This document shows positions 15,779 to 22,006 of a stretch of 22,937 bases of DNA, in pieces. This stretch comes from Bacillota bacterium (GTDB taxonomy: Bacteria; Bacillota_I; Bacilli_A; MOL361; Turicibacteraceae). Where the stretch lies: assembly GCA_003486705.1 (NCBI GenBank), contig DNGE01000173.1:22275-45211 (forward strand). The letters are read 5' to 3'. The translations under genes were made by a program, and so were the position numbers. The notes under the pieces are model-generated. The model saw only the letters and a list, made by a program, of their open reading frames with translations, did not search any database and was not told the DNA's origin. The stretch's first letter is position 1. Every line of letters starts with the position of its first letter.

Positions 15779-16273
15779 TTATCGACATGAATGATGATGT
15801 AATTGTAAATGTATATCATCTAAACATTGAATGCCAATGAATCGTGTTAAGTCTACGGTGCAACATTGGTTTGTGGGTACTAATAAATGGCACGGTATGG
15901 TTTGGTAATTGTTCGAAACGTCTTCTTCACAAGGTTTTTTATGCGAAATCACACCTAAGGCTCTTAAAACAGCACAGTTACCTTTGACATCTTCTACGCG
16001 AAAGATAGGTGCAGGAATAATCCCAACTTCATTAAAGTAAGCAAGCTCAAATGGAGCACCACTTTCTGTGTATAGGATAATCGGTCTTGTGTTAACTAAG
16101 CCTGTACTTCCTAAGTAAGGCTTAGTACAGTTATTATCACAAGTTTTCGTGTTAATCGCCTCAAGTTGTAGTTTATTTATGTGTTTAACAATATCAAGGA
16201 CGCATCCATGAAGCGGTTCTTTTTTGGGTTCATAATGGATGCAACAAGTTGATGAATTGTTAATTTTAGTCAT
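15779..16273 (-). CDS. CotZ/CotY-family cysteine-rich spore coat protein, copy 1
   Basis: The family builds the outermost spore layer (crust in B. subtilis, exosporium base in the B. cereus group as ExsY/CotY) through disulfide-linked two-dimensional arrays. The product has 164 residues with 12 Cys. Family marks are CVLDIVKHI near the N-terminus, the NTRPIILYTESGAPFELA stretch, FRVEDVKGNCAVLRAL and the C-terminal CCTVDLTRFIGIQCLDD. It ends in a His/Cys tail, HLQLHHHSCR, absent from copy 2. I choose ATG 16273: AGGAGGTGA lies just upstream, while the GTG at 16282 overlaps it. It has its own promoter and terminator and lies downstream of copy 2 on the same strand. Assignment to CotZ or CotY separately is not possible from sequence alone. 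Confidence 0.88.
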   Translation of the reverse strand: MTKINNSSTCCIHYEPKKEPLHGCVLDIVKHINKLQLEAINTKTCDNNCTKPYLGSTGLVNTRPIILYTESGAPFELAYFNEVGIIPAPIFRVEDVKGNCAVLRALGVISHKKPCEEDVSNNYQTIPCHLLVPTNQCCTVDLTRFIGIQCLDDIHLQLHHHSCR

Positions 16274-16298
16274 GTCATTCACCTCCTACTTACACTAT

Positions 16299-16325
16299 CA
16301 ATGTATGTCTGTGTGTTAATTGTGT
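16299..16325 (-). promoter_or_regulatory. Sigma-K-type (or sigma-E-like) promoter for coat gene copy 1
   Basis: On the minus strand AC (16325-16324), 16 bases, then CATACATTG (16307-16299). It misses the CATANNNTA pattern only at the last base. CATACATT alone also fits a sigma-E -10, but I see no sigma-E -35. It lies 26 bases before the start codon. Confidence 0.45.
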
Positions 16326-16360
16326 ATAGTCTAATGTCATGTAAGGAGGGGATAAAATAC

Positions 16361-16382
16361 AAAAAGAGGGAATCCCTCTTTT
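16361..16382 (-). terminator. Terminator between the two coat genes
   Basis: AAAAGAGGG (16362-16370) pairs with CCCTCTTTT (16374-16382) around aat. On the minus strand it ends in TTTTT and closes copy 2, so the two coat genes are separate transcription units. Confidence 0.85.
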
Positions 16383-16406
16383 ATGGTTTATTTCATATTC
16401 TTTGTA

Positions 16407-16868
16407 TTAATTGCAAATATCAAGTGGGATAAAACAATCATCTAAACATTGAATACCAATAAATTTAGTTAAATCCACTGTACAACATGTTCTTGAAGGA
16501 GCGAAAGCATTTACGAATCCAAATTCTTCACCATTTCCACATGGACGTACAGGAACTAAAGCTCTTAAGACAGCACAGTTTCCAGTTATACTTTCAACAC
16601 GGAATACTGGAATTGATGTCATTTGCGTATCACACATGCACGCTAGTTCAAAAGGTTCACCATTTGGTAAGTATAAAATAAATGGGCGCGTATTTGCTCG
16701 TGATGTTTCTCCAAGAATAGGATTGTTACATGATGAACATCCAACTTCTGTAGGAATAACAGCTTTTTGAAGACGATAAATAAATTTAACTGTATCAACA
16801 ATACAATTTGTTACTGTATTTGTTGATGTTGTGCTTGTTGCTTGAGTAGTAGATTCACAACAACTCAT
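16407..16868 (-). CDS. CotZ/CotY-family cysteine-rich spore coat protein, copy 2
   Basis: A 153-residue paralogue of the neighbouring coat protein with 14 Cys. It starts MSCCESTTQATSTTS, a Ser/Thr-rich lead, then CIVDTVKFIYRLQK, the NTRPFILYLPNGEPFELA stretch, FRVESITGNCAVLRAL and CCTVDLTKFIGIQCLDD. The last block is nearly identical to copy 1. Its length is close to B. subtilis CotZ (148) and B. anthracis ExsY (152). I choose ATG 16868: the GGGAGGTGA site lies just upstream, while an in-frame ATG at 16889 would translate through that site. A perfect sigma-K-type promoter precedes it. Structural role inferred from family: cross-linked outer spore shell. Confidence 0.9.
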   Translation of the reverse strand: MSCCESTTQATSTTSTNTVTNCIVDTVKFIYRLQKAVIPTEVGCSSCNNPILGETSRANTRPFILYLPNGEPFELACMCDTQMTSIPVFRVESITGNCAVLRALVPVRPCGNGEEFGFVNAFAPSRTCCTVDLTKFIGIQCLDDCFIPLDICN

Positions 16869-16892
16869 AACTTCACCTCCCAGGTACATTAA

Positions 16893-16920
16893 TAATTTAT
16901 GATATTAAAGGGCATTTGGT
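16893..16920 (-). promoter_or_regulatory. Sigma-K-type promoter for coat gene copy 2
   Basis: On the minus strand AC (16920-16919), 17 bases, then CATAAATTA (16901-16893) is an exact match to AC-N16/17-CATANNNTA. It lies 25 bases before the start codon. Confidence 0.6.
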
Positions 16921-17134
16921 GTTATGAAATTCACCTAATAATGAAAGAATTTAAAAAATAAATGAGGATTATTTAAGCAATCGAATAGAATATAACGCAC
17001 AATGTAAGGTAAGCTAAAAATTTCTGAGCGCTAATCACTAGATGTTACAAAGAAAAAGAAAAAATTTCCTAAGGTGGTTTATAAATAAAAAAGATGGAAA
17101 TACTAAGTAAAAATGAAGTTAGGGGATGATGTAG

Positions 17135-18595
17135 ATGATAGAAAAATGGTTAGTGCCACTTGGAATCGTTGGATTATTTGTTTTAGGACTATATTATTAT
17201 TCCGTACAAGTTAGTGATGAAATGGCATTAAGTCTTTTAGGGTATTCACAACAAGATATTCATTTGATTAAGAAAGAAAAGCCTGAATTAGTTGAACCAC
17301 TTCTCATGCTAACAAATACTACGTCATCAGATGAAAGATATTCAGATTATATCGATTTTATCTTAGCAGAAAATTTTGATATCAAGAAATTTGATCACTA
17401 CATTACGTTATCAACACAATACACCGAATTAAAACCAACTCAGATTGTATTTTTAGATTATATTAGCGAGACACTCATCTACCCCAAATTAAAAAATCTG
17501 GGCTATTCTACGGAAACAATTGATCAGTGGCTATTAACCCCACAAGTCATTCAATATATTCAAAATGAAGATGTAACAAGTATTGAATCCTTATTAACTT
17601 TTGCTTCCTTAACAGGGGAGCATATTCAACAACTCGTCCAATACACGACATATCAAGAACGATTTACCGAGTTAAGTTTAAACGATGTGGTGAAGCAGGT
17701 GAATCAGTTCCAAACGGAAACCATGCTCGTTTTAAGCCAAAAAGGATATACAAAAAATGAAATCTCTCAACTTTATGATCAATTCTCAGTGCCAGAATTA
17801 ACAGTTATGGCAACCGTGGATTTAAATCCTGAAGTGGCGATGGAACTTATGATGGTCAGTCAATTTGATGCGTATGAAATGCCTGCCTACAGTGAGGTGT
17901 TAACGCAGTCTAAAAATACATCGGCTACTTATGCGATTCAATATGTAAAATATCAAAATGTCAAAAACAATTTTTATTTAGATATTGTTTCAACCCCTGT
18001 TAGAGAGGATCAGTTTACGTTTGTTAATCCGAATTATGTCCTGCCATCAACCTATAAGCCGGATGATTTAGTCTTATTAAATGTCCCACTGTATCATTTA
18101 AGTTCGCTTACCGAATCTAATTACTTAAGAAAAGAAGCGGCAGATGCCACAAAACAATTATTTGATGCAGCTAAGGATGAACAAGGTTTCCAACTAATGG
18201 TTCGCTGTGGGTTCCAATCTTATGAAACCCAAAAGACCGACTATAATAAATATAAAAAATCAGAGGGATTGACGTATGCAGATAAAGTCAGCATAAGACC
18301 TGGTCACAGTGAACATCAAACGGGTCTCGCCATTGATGTTACCATCCCAGGAGAGGGATCGACTTATTCTGAAGACTTTGGGAAATCAGCTGAAAGTAGT
18401 TGGTTAGCAGCAAATGCACATCGTTTTGGATTTATTATTCGTTATCCATCGGAACAAAGTTTAGAGATGGGGTATACTTATGAACCCTGGCATCTTCGCT
18501 ACGTAGGGGTCGAAGCTGCAACAGAGATTTATGAAAAAAATTGGGTGTTTGAAGATTATGTATTAGAATATGGATTGTTAGATGAATTAAACTAA
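17135..18595 (+). CDS. Membrane-anchored M15-family D,D-carboxypeptidase (VanY/DdcY-type)
   Basis: The enzyme probably removes the terminal D-Ala from cell-wall stem peptides outside the membrane. One N-terminal membrane segment (about 5-24) has no clear cleavage site, so the protein is probably anchored. The C-terminal peptidase (about 310-486) has CGFQSYETQ, then SEHQTGLAID with zinc ligands His394 and Asp401, and EPWHLRYVG with Glu450 and zinc ligand His453. These match the SxHxxGxAxD and ExxH pattern of M15B. Residues 30-305 are an unusually long helical region that I do not recognise; short members of the family have about 200-270 residues in total. ATG 17135 follows AGGGG by 9 bases. 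It is a single gene closed by its own terminator. I find no convincing promoter upstream. Confidence 0.88.
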   Translation: MIEKWLVPLGIVGLFVLGLYYYSVQVSDEMALSLLGYSQQDIHLIKKEKPELVEPLLMLTNTTSSDERYSDYIDFILAENFDIKKFDHYITLSTQYTELKPTQIVFLDYISETLIYPKLKNLGYSTETIDQWLLTPQVIQYIQNEDVTSIESLLTFASLTGEHIQQLVQYTTYQERFTELSLNDVVKQVNQFQTETMLVLSQKGYTKNEISQLYDQFSVPELTVMATVDLNPEVAMELMMVSQFDAYEMPAYSEVLTQSKNTSATYAIQYVKYQNVKNNFYLDIVSTPVREDQFTFVNPNYVLPSTYKPDDLVLLNVPLYHLSSLTESNYLRKEAADATKQLFDAAKDEQGFQLMVRCGFQSYETQKTDYNKYKKSEGLTYADKVSIRPGHSEHQTGLAIDVTIPGEGSTYSEDFGKSAESSWLAANAHRFGFIIRYPSEQSLEMGYTYEPWHLRYVGVEAATEIYEKNWVFEDYVLEYGLLDELN

Positions 18596-18600
18596 AAGTT

Positions 18601-18651
18601 AAAAAACCTCAGTTAGATGAAGCCTTAAGTGTCATCTGCTGAGGTTTTTTT
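18601..18651 (+). terminator. Rho-independent terminator after the carboxypeptidase gene
   Basis: CCTCAG (18607-18612) pairs with CTGAGG (18639-18644), with an inner AGATGA/TCATCT stem, flanked by A6 and T7. Confidence 0.88.
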
Positions 18652-18745
18652 ATATTTTGAGCTAAACACCTGATTTGATTAACAACGATGCGACAATTTT
18701 TTTTATATGACGGAAATAAAAGGAGGGTCGTAAGACATTGTAAAG

Positions 18746-18759
18746 GTAAAGCGTTTATA
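18746..18759 (+). promoter_or_regulatory. Weak cre-like site upstream of lrgA
   Basis: GTAAAGCGTTTATA keeps the AAGCG core and partial symmetry of a CcpA catabolite-response site but departs from consensus at three positions. CcpA control of cid/lrg operons is known in staphylococci and streptococci. A TATAAT at 18788-18793 may be the -10 of this operon, but no good -35 is seen. Confidence 0.2.
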
Positions 18760-18834
18760 AATGGAATAGTTTTTATAGGGAAGAAAATATAATGTTATCA
18801 TAGGCTAAACGTTTTGAAGAGAGGTTTTGAGAAT

Positions 18835-19203
18835 ATGAAATATATGAAACAAATGTGTCTTATATTATTTATTTGGGCAATAGGTGAATATTTAAGCATG
18901 TGGTTATCGCCCATCTTTTTTATACCGGGCAATATTTTAGGTATGTTTATCTTATTTACCTGTTTATTAACGGAGGTTATAAAGGAGTCACAAATTAAAG
19001 AGTTGAGTCAGTTTTTCCTAGACCACATGGCATTGTTTTTTATTCCGTTAGCTGTTAACTTAGTTGCGCAAACCATTAATGGAGATTGGGCCTTACTATT
19101 TATTATCACCTTGATTGTGACTCCAATCGTGATGGTATCCACGACTTTTGTGACGGATAAATTAATGTCGATGTCAAAAAAAGGAGGTCAAAAACATGTA
19201 TAA
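18835..19203 (+). CDS. lrgA: CidA/LrgA-family holin-like membrane protein
   Basis: CidA and LrgA are small membrane proteins once described as holin and antiholin that modulate murein hydrolase activity and lysis. In several Gram-positives the partner pair also exports or imports small metabolites such as pyruvate. The 122-residue product has four hydrophobic segments and the family stretches FFIPGNILGMFILF and FFIPLAVNLVAQ. I choose ATG 18835, with GAGAGG 10 bases upstream. A TTG 21 bases earlier lies before that site. The end overlaps lrgB by 8 bases. The sequence does not separate the CidA from the LrgA type, so the symbol marks the family. Confidence 0.85.
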   Translation: MKYMKQMCLILFIWAIGEYLSMWLSPIFFIPGNILGMFILFTCLLTEVIKESQIKELSQFFLDHMALFFIPLAVNLVAQTINGDWALLFIITLIVTPIVMVSTTFVTDKLMSMSKKGGQKHV

Positions 19204-19894
19204 TGTCTTTGAAACACCGATTTTTGGCATTCTTTTAACTATTCTTGCGTTTAATATGGGGGTAAACTTATCAAAAAAATTAAAATCCAGTCTTGTTAAT
19301 CCGTTATTAATGGCAGTTGCTTTAATCATCGTCTGTTTAGTGGTGTTCAATATCCCATTGAAGCAATATCAAATCGGTGGAAATGTTTTGACTTACTTCT
19401 TATCACCGTTAACCATCGTGTTAGCCATTCCGATGTATCGTCAGTGGAATCATATTAAACAAAACCTAATTCCAATTATGATTGGCATTTGTAGCGGGAT
19501 TTTTATAGGGACTGTTTTGACCTATTGTTTAGGTCGTTTATTATCCGTAGAAGATGACTTGTTATTATCTATTATACCTAAATCGATAACAACACCAATG
19601 GCAATTTCACTTAGTAATCTCATTAATGGAACGCCATCCGTGACCACTATTTTTGTTGTGATTACAGGCGTAATGGGAGCTATTATGGCACCAATTGTGT
19701 TCCGACTGTATCCTACGAAAAATAAAATTGCAAAAGGTGTTGGAATCGGCGCGGCAGCGCATGCTATTGGAACAACTAAAGCAATGGAGATGGGGGAAAC
19801 GGAAGGGGCAAGTAGTAGTGCTTCAATTGGACTAACAGGAACGTTAGCGATTATTTTAATCCCTATTATTTTAGATTTCTTAATGAGCGCATAA
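19196..19894 (+). CDS. lrgB: CidB/LrgB-family membrane protein
   Basis: This is the larger partner of the CidA/LrgA pair. At 232 residues it has the usual length, with about six to seven membrane segments. The family signature is clear: IIPKSITTPMAISLS, then GAAAHAIGTTKAMEMGETEG and SSSASIGLTGTLA. AAGGAGGTC lies before ATG 19196, inside the end of lrgA. The two are one operon. No strong terminator follows; an imperfect hairpin at about 19919-19942 has no T-tract, so some read-through into the downstream iron-sulfur genes is possible. Confidence 0.93.
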   Translation: MYNVFETPIFGILLTILAFNMGVNLSKKLKSSLVNPLLMAVALIIVCLVVFNIPLKQYQIGGNVLTYFLSPLTIVLAIPMYRQWNHIKQNLIPIMIGICSGIFIGTVLTYCLGRLLSVEDDLLLSIIPKSITTPMAISLSNLINGTPSVTTIFVVITGVMGAIMAPIVFRLYPTKNKIAKGVGIGAAAHAIGTTKAMEMGETEGASSSASIGLTGTLAIILIPIILDFLMSA

Positions 19895-19988
19895 CAGTTT
19901 AGAATATGTCAGTTTAGTTACTTCTTGCCTACGTCAAGAAAGTGGGACTGCTTAAAAATAGTTCACAAACTCATGTTTTTCGACAACA

Positions 19989-20017
19989 TTGTATTAGCTT
20001 CACTGATACACTATACA
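19989..20017 (+). promoter_or_regulatory. Possible promoter for the redox-sensor operon
   Basis: TTGTAT (19989-19994), 17 bases, then TATACA (20012-20017). Spacing is ideal but each box is only four of six. It lies 27 bases before the start codon. Confidence 0.35.
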
Positions 20018-20044
20018 TAAAAGTTAATAATTGAGGTGAGAAGG

Positions 20045-20290
20045 ATGAAGACAGTAGAAATCTGTGTGGGGAGTTCATGTCATTTAAAAGGTTCGTATGA
20101 AGTCATTCAACAGTTTCAACAATTAATAAAAGATAAGAATTTAGAAGAAAAATTGGAGTTGAGAGCCGCTTTTTGTCTGGGACATTGTACGAAGGCTGTG
20201 TCGGTTAGATTACCAGATCAACAAATTATCGGTGTCTCACCTAAAAGTTTACATCAACAATTTGAACAACAAATTATGCCGATGTTGTAA
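20045..20290 (+). CDS. Thioredoxin-fold [2Fe-2S] protein (NuoE C-terminal-like)
   Basis: This 81-residue protein is a stand-alone version of the thioredoxin-like [2Fe-2S] domain found in NuoE and HndA/HymA. Four cysteines have the right spacing: Cys7-x4-Cys12 (ICVGSSCHLKG) and Cys44-x3-Cys48 (FCLGHCTKA). It probably passes electrons to or from the hydrogenase-like protein encoded next. I choose ATG 20045: GAGGTGA (20033-20039) is its binding site, and the GTG at 20036 overlaps that site. The next gene starts 12 bases after the stop, with its GGGGGGAG in the gap, so the two are one unit. Confidence 0.88.
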   Translation: MKTVEICVGSSCHLKGSYEVIQQFQQLIKDKNLEEKLELRAAFCLGHCTKAVSVRLPDQQIIGVSPKSLHQQFEQQIMPML

Positions 20291-20302
20291 GGGGGGAGTC
20301 TA

Positions 20303-22006
20303 GTGGGGGTTATAAATTTTGCAGAAGGACGATGTCAAAATTGTTATGCCTGTGTGCGAGTCTGTCCTGTTCAAGCTATTAAAATTAAAAAAGAACAGGC
20401 AATTATTTTAGATGCACGATGTATTGGGTGTGGGCTATGTTTAAAAGCTTGTCCGCAAAACTTAAAAGAAATTGAAAGTGAACTTGAGAAAGTTAAACGA
20501 TTTATTAAAACAGATCAAAAAGTGGCGGTCTCATTAGCACCAACTTATGTCTCACTTTTTGATGATGAGGCCACAAAACTTGGAACGGCTTTAAAACAGT
20601 TAGGGTTTGATTATATAGAAGAAACCGTGGTGGGTGCTAAAGCAGTGACACAACAATATGAAATGTATTATCATCAAATGATTGATTCTTGCTATATAAC
20701 GAGTTGCTGTCCGACGGTAAATTTGTTAATTCAAAAGCATTACCCCCAAACCTTACCGTACTTATTACCCGTTATCTCACCTATGAGTTGCCATGCAAGA
20801 CTATTAAAAGAACGATATGGACAAAAGACATTCGTTGTTTTTATTGGCCCGTGCTTATCTAAAAAAGTAGAAGCGGCTTCAGAACAAGCCGTTGATGCTG
20901 TGTTAACATTTGAAGAATTAAAGCAATGGTTAAACGAAGAGAAAATTGAGTTGCACGAACTTGATGAAACACCGTTAGAGGAATGCGGGTCTGAGCATTT
21001 ACACTATCCTATCCGAGGTGGCATCACAAAAGGATTTCATAAAAAAGCAGAGCGCATTGATATCATAAGTGTAGATGGGATTTCAGATTGTATCGCTGCT
21101 ATTGAAGGAATTGATGCAGGTCAGTTTAATAACACCTTGTTTGAAATGAGTGCGTGTCGTCATAGTTGCGTGGGTGGCCCGGCTATTGGATGTGAGAAAA
21201 GTACAGTGTTTGAGCGTCAATTAAAAATACGTAAGCATGCCAATAAGATTGAAGCAATAAACCATCCCGCAATCAAGAACAAAGACCATAAAATCTCCGT
21301 CTATAAATATTTCTCACCGTTGTATGCTGAGATGCTAATGCCAAGTGAGTCAGATATTGAACGTATTTTAAATCACATTGGAAAATATAAAAAAGAAGAT
21401 GAATTAAACTGTGGCAGTTGCGGGTATAAAACCTGCCGTGAAAAAGCCATTGCTGTGTATAATAAAATGGCTGAACCGTCTATGTGTTTACCGTATATGA
21501 AGCAAAAAGCTGAAACATATTCGCATGTTTTATTTGATGTGACCCCGAGCATGATTATAGTAGTAAATGAGTCACTTGAAATTATTGATTTTAATCCTGC
21601 AGCGGAAGCCTTTTTTGAGATTAAAAAAGATAAAGCAATTGGGTTGCCAATTAACGCAATCCTTGATTCAGAACGATTTGAGACGGTAATAAGTGAAAAG
21701 CAAAGTGTTTTAGGAGAACGAATTGAATTAAATAATCAAATGACGACGTTGATTCAAAGTATTATGTATCTTGAACAACAAGATGTCATGATGTGTATAT
21801 TAAATGATATTTCCAAACAACTATTACAACAACAAAAAATGCAGCACCTTAAAATTAATGCCATTCATATGGCGCAAGAAGTCATTAATAAGCAAATGGT
21901 TGTGGCGCAAGAAATAGCAAGTCTTCTTGGAGAGACGACAGCGGAAACAAAAGTAACCTTAACAAGACTTAAAAACCTGATTGAAGAAAATGAGGTTGAG
22001 TCGTAA
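20303..22006 (+). CDS. PAS-containing [FeFe]-hydrogenase-like sensory protein
   Basis: Domain order: two 4Fe-4S ferredoxin sites (Cys11, 14, 17, 21 and Cys40, 43, 46, 50); a hydrogenase large-subunit domain (about 70-330); a further iron-sulfur motif CGSCGYKTC...C (Cys370, 373, 378, 395); a PAS domain (about 405-500) with VVNESLEIIDFNPAAEAFF; and a C-terminal helix (505-560). The three H-cluster motifs are recognisable: TSCCP (133-137), GPCLSKK (182-188) and EMSACRHSCVGGP (281-293), so the cysteines for the active-site cluster seem kept. The PAS domain and lack of NADH-binding parts point to a sensor, like the group C HydS hydrogenases, rather than a bulk H2 producer. The start is GTG 20303. 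The stop overlaps the next start (TAATG). Maturation genes hydEFG are not in the window. Activity is inferred. Confidence 0.85.
   Translation: MGVINFAEGRCQNCYACVRVCPVQAIKIKKEQAIILDARCIGCGLCLKACPQNLKEIESELEKVKRFIKTDQKVAVSLAPTYVSLFDDEATKLGTALKQLGFDYIEETVVGAKAVTQQYEMYYHQMIDSCYITSCCPTVNLLIQKHYPQTLPYLLPVISPMSCHARLLKERYGQKTFVVFIGPCLSKKVEAASEQAVDAVLTFEELKQWLNEEKIELHELDETPLEECGSEHLHYPIRGGITKGFHKKAERIDIISVDGISDCIAAIEGIDAGQFNNTLFEMSACRHSCVGGPAIGCEKSTVFERQLKIRKHANKIEAINHPAIKNKDHKISVYKYFSPLYAEMLMPSESDIERILNHIGKYKKEDELNCGSCGYKTCREKAIAVYNKMAEPSMCLPYMKQKAETYSHVLFDVTPSMIIVVNESLEIIDFNPAAEAFFEIKKDKAIGLPINAILDSERFETVISEKQSVLGERIELNNQMTTLIQSIMYLEQQDVMMCILNDISKQLLQQQKMQHLKINAIHMAQEVINKQMVVAQEIASLLGETTAETKVTLTRLKNLIEENEVES

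Noticed and set aside
16487..16681. Plus-strand frame opposite coat gene copy 2
   Set aside because: It is antisense to a clearly conserved cysteine-rich coat gene and has no start signal.
16869..16889. Upstream ATG of coat gene copy 2
   Set aside because: Translation from it would read through the GGGAGGTGA site that serves ATG 16868.
19919..19942. Inverted repeat after lrgB as a terminator
   Set aside because: ACTTCTTG and CAAGAAAGT pair only with a bulge, and no T-tract follows.
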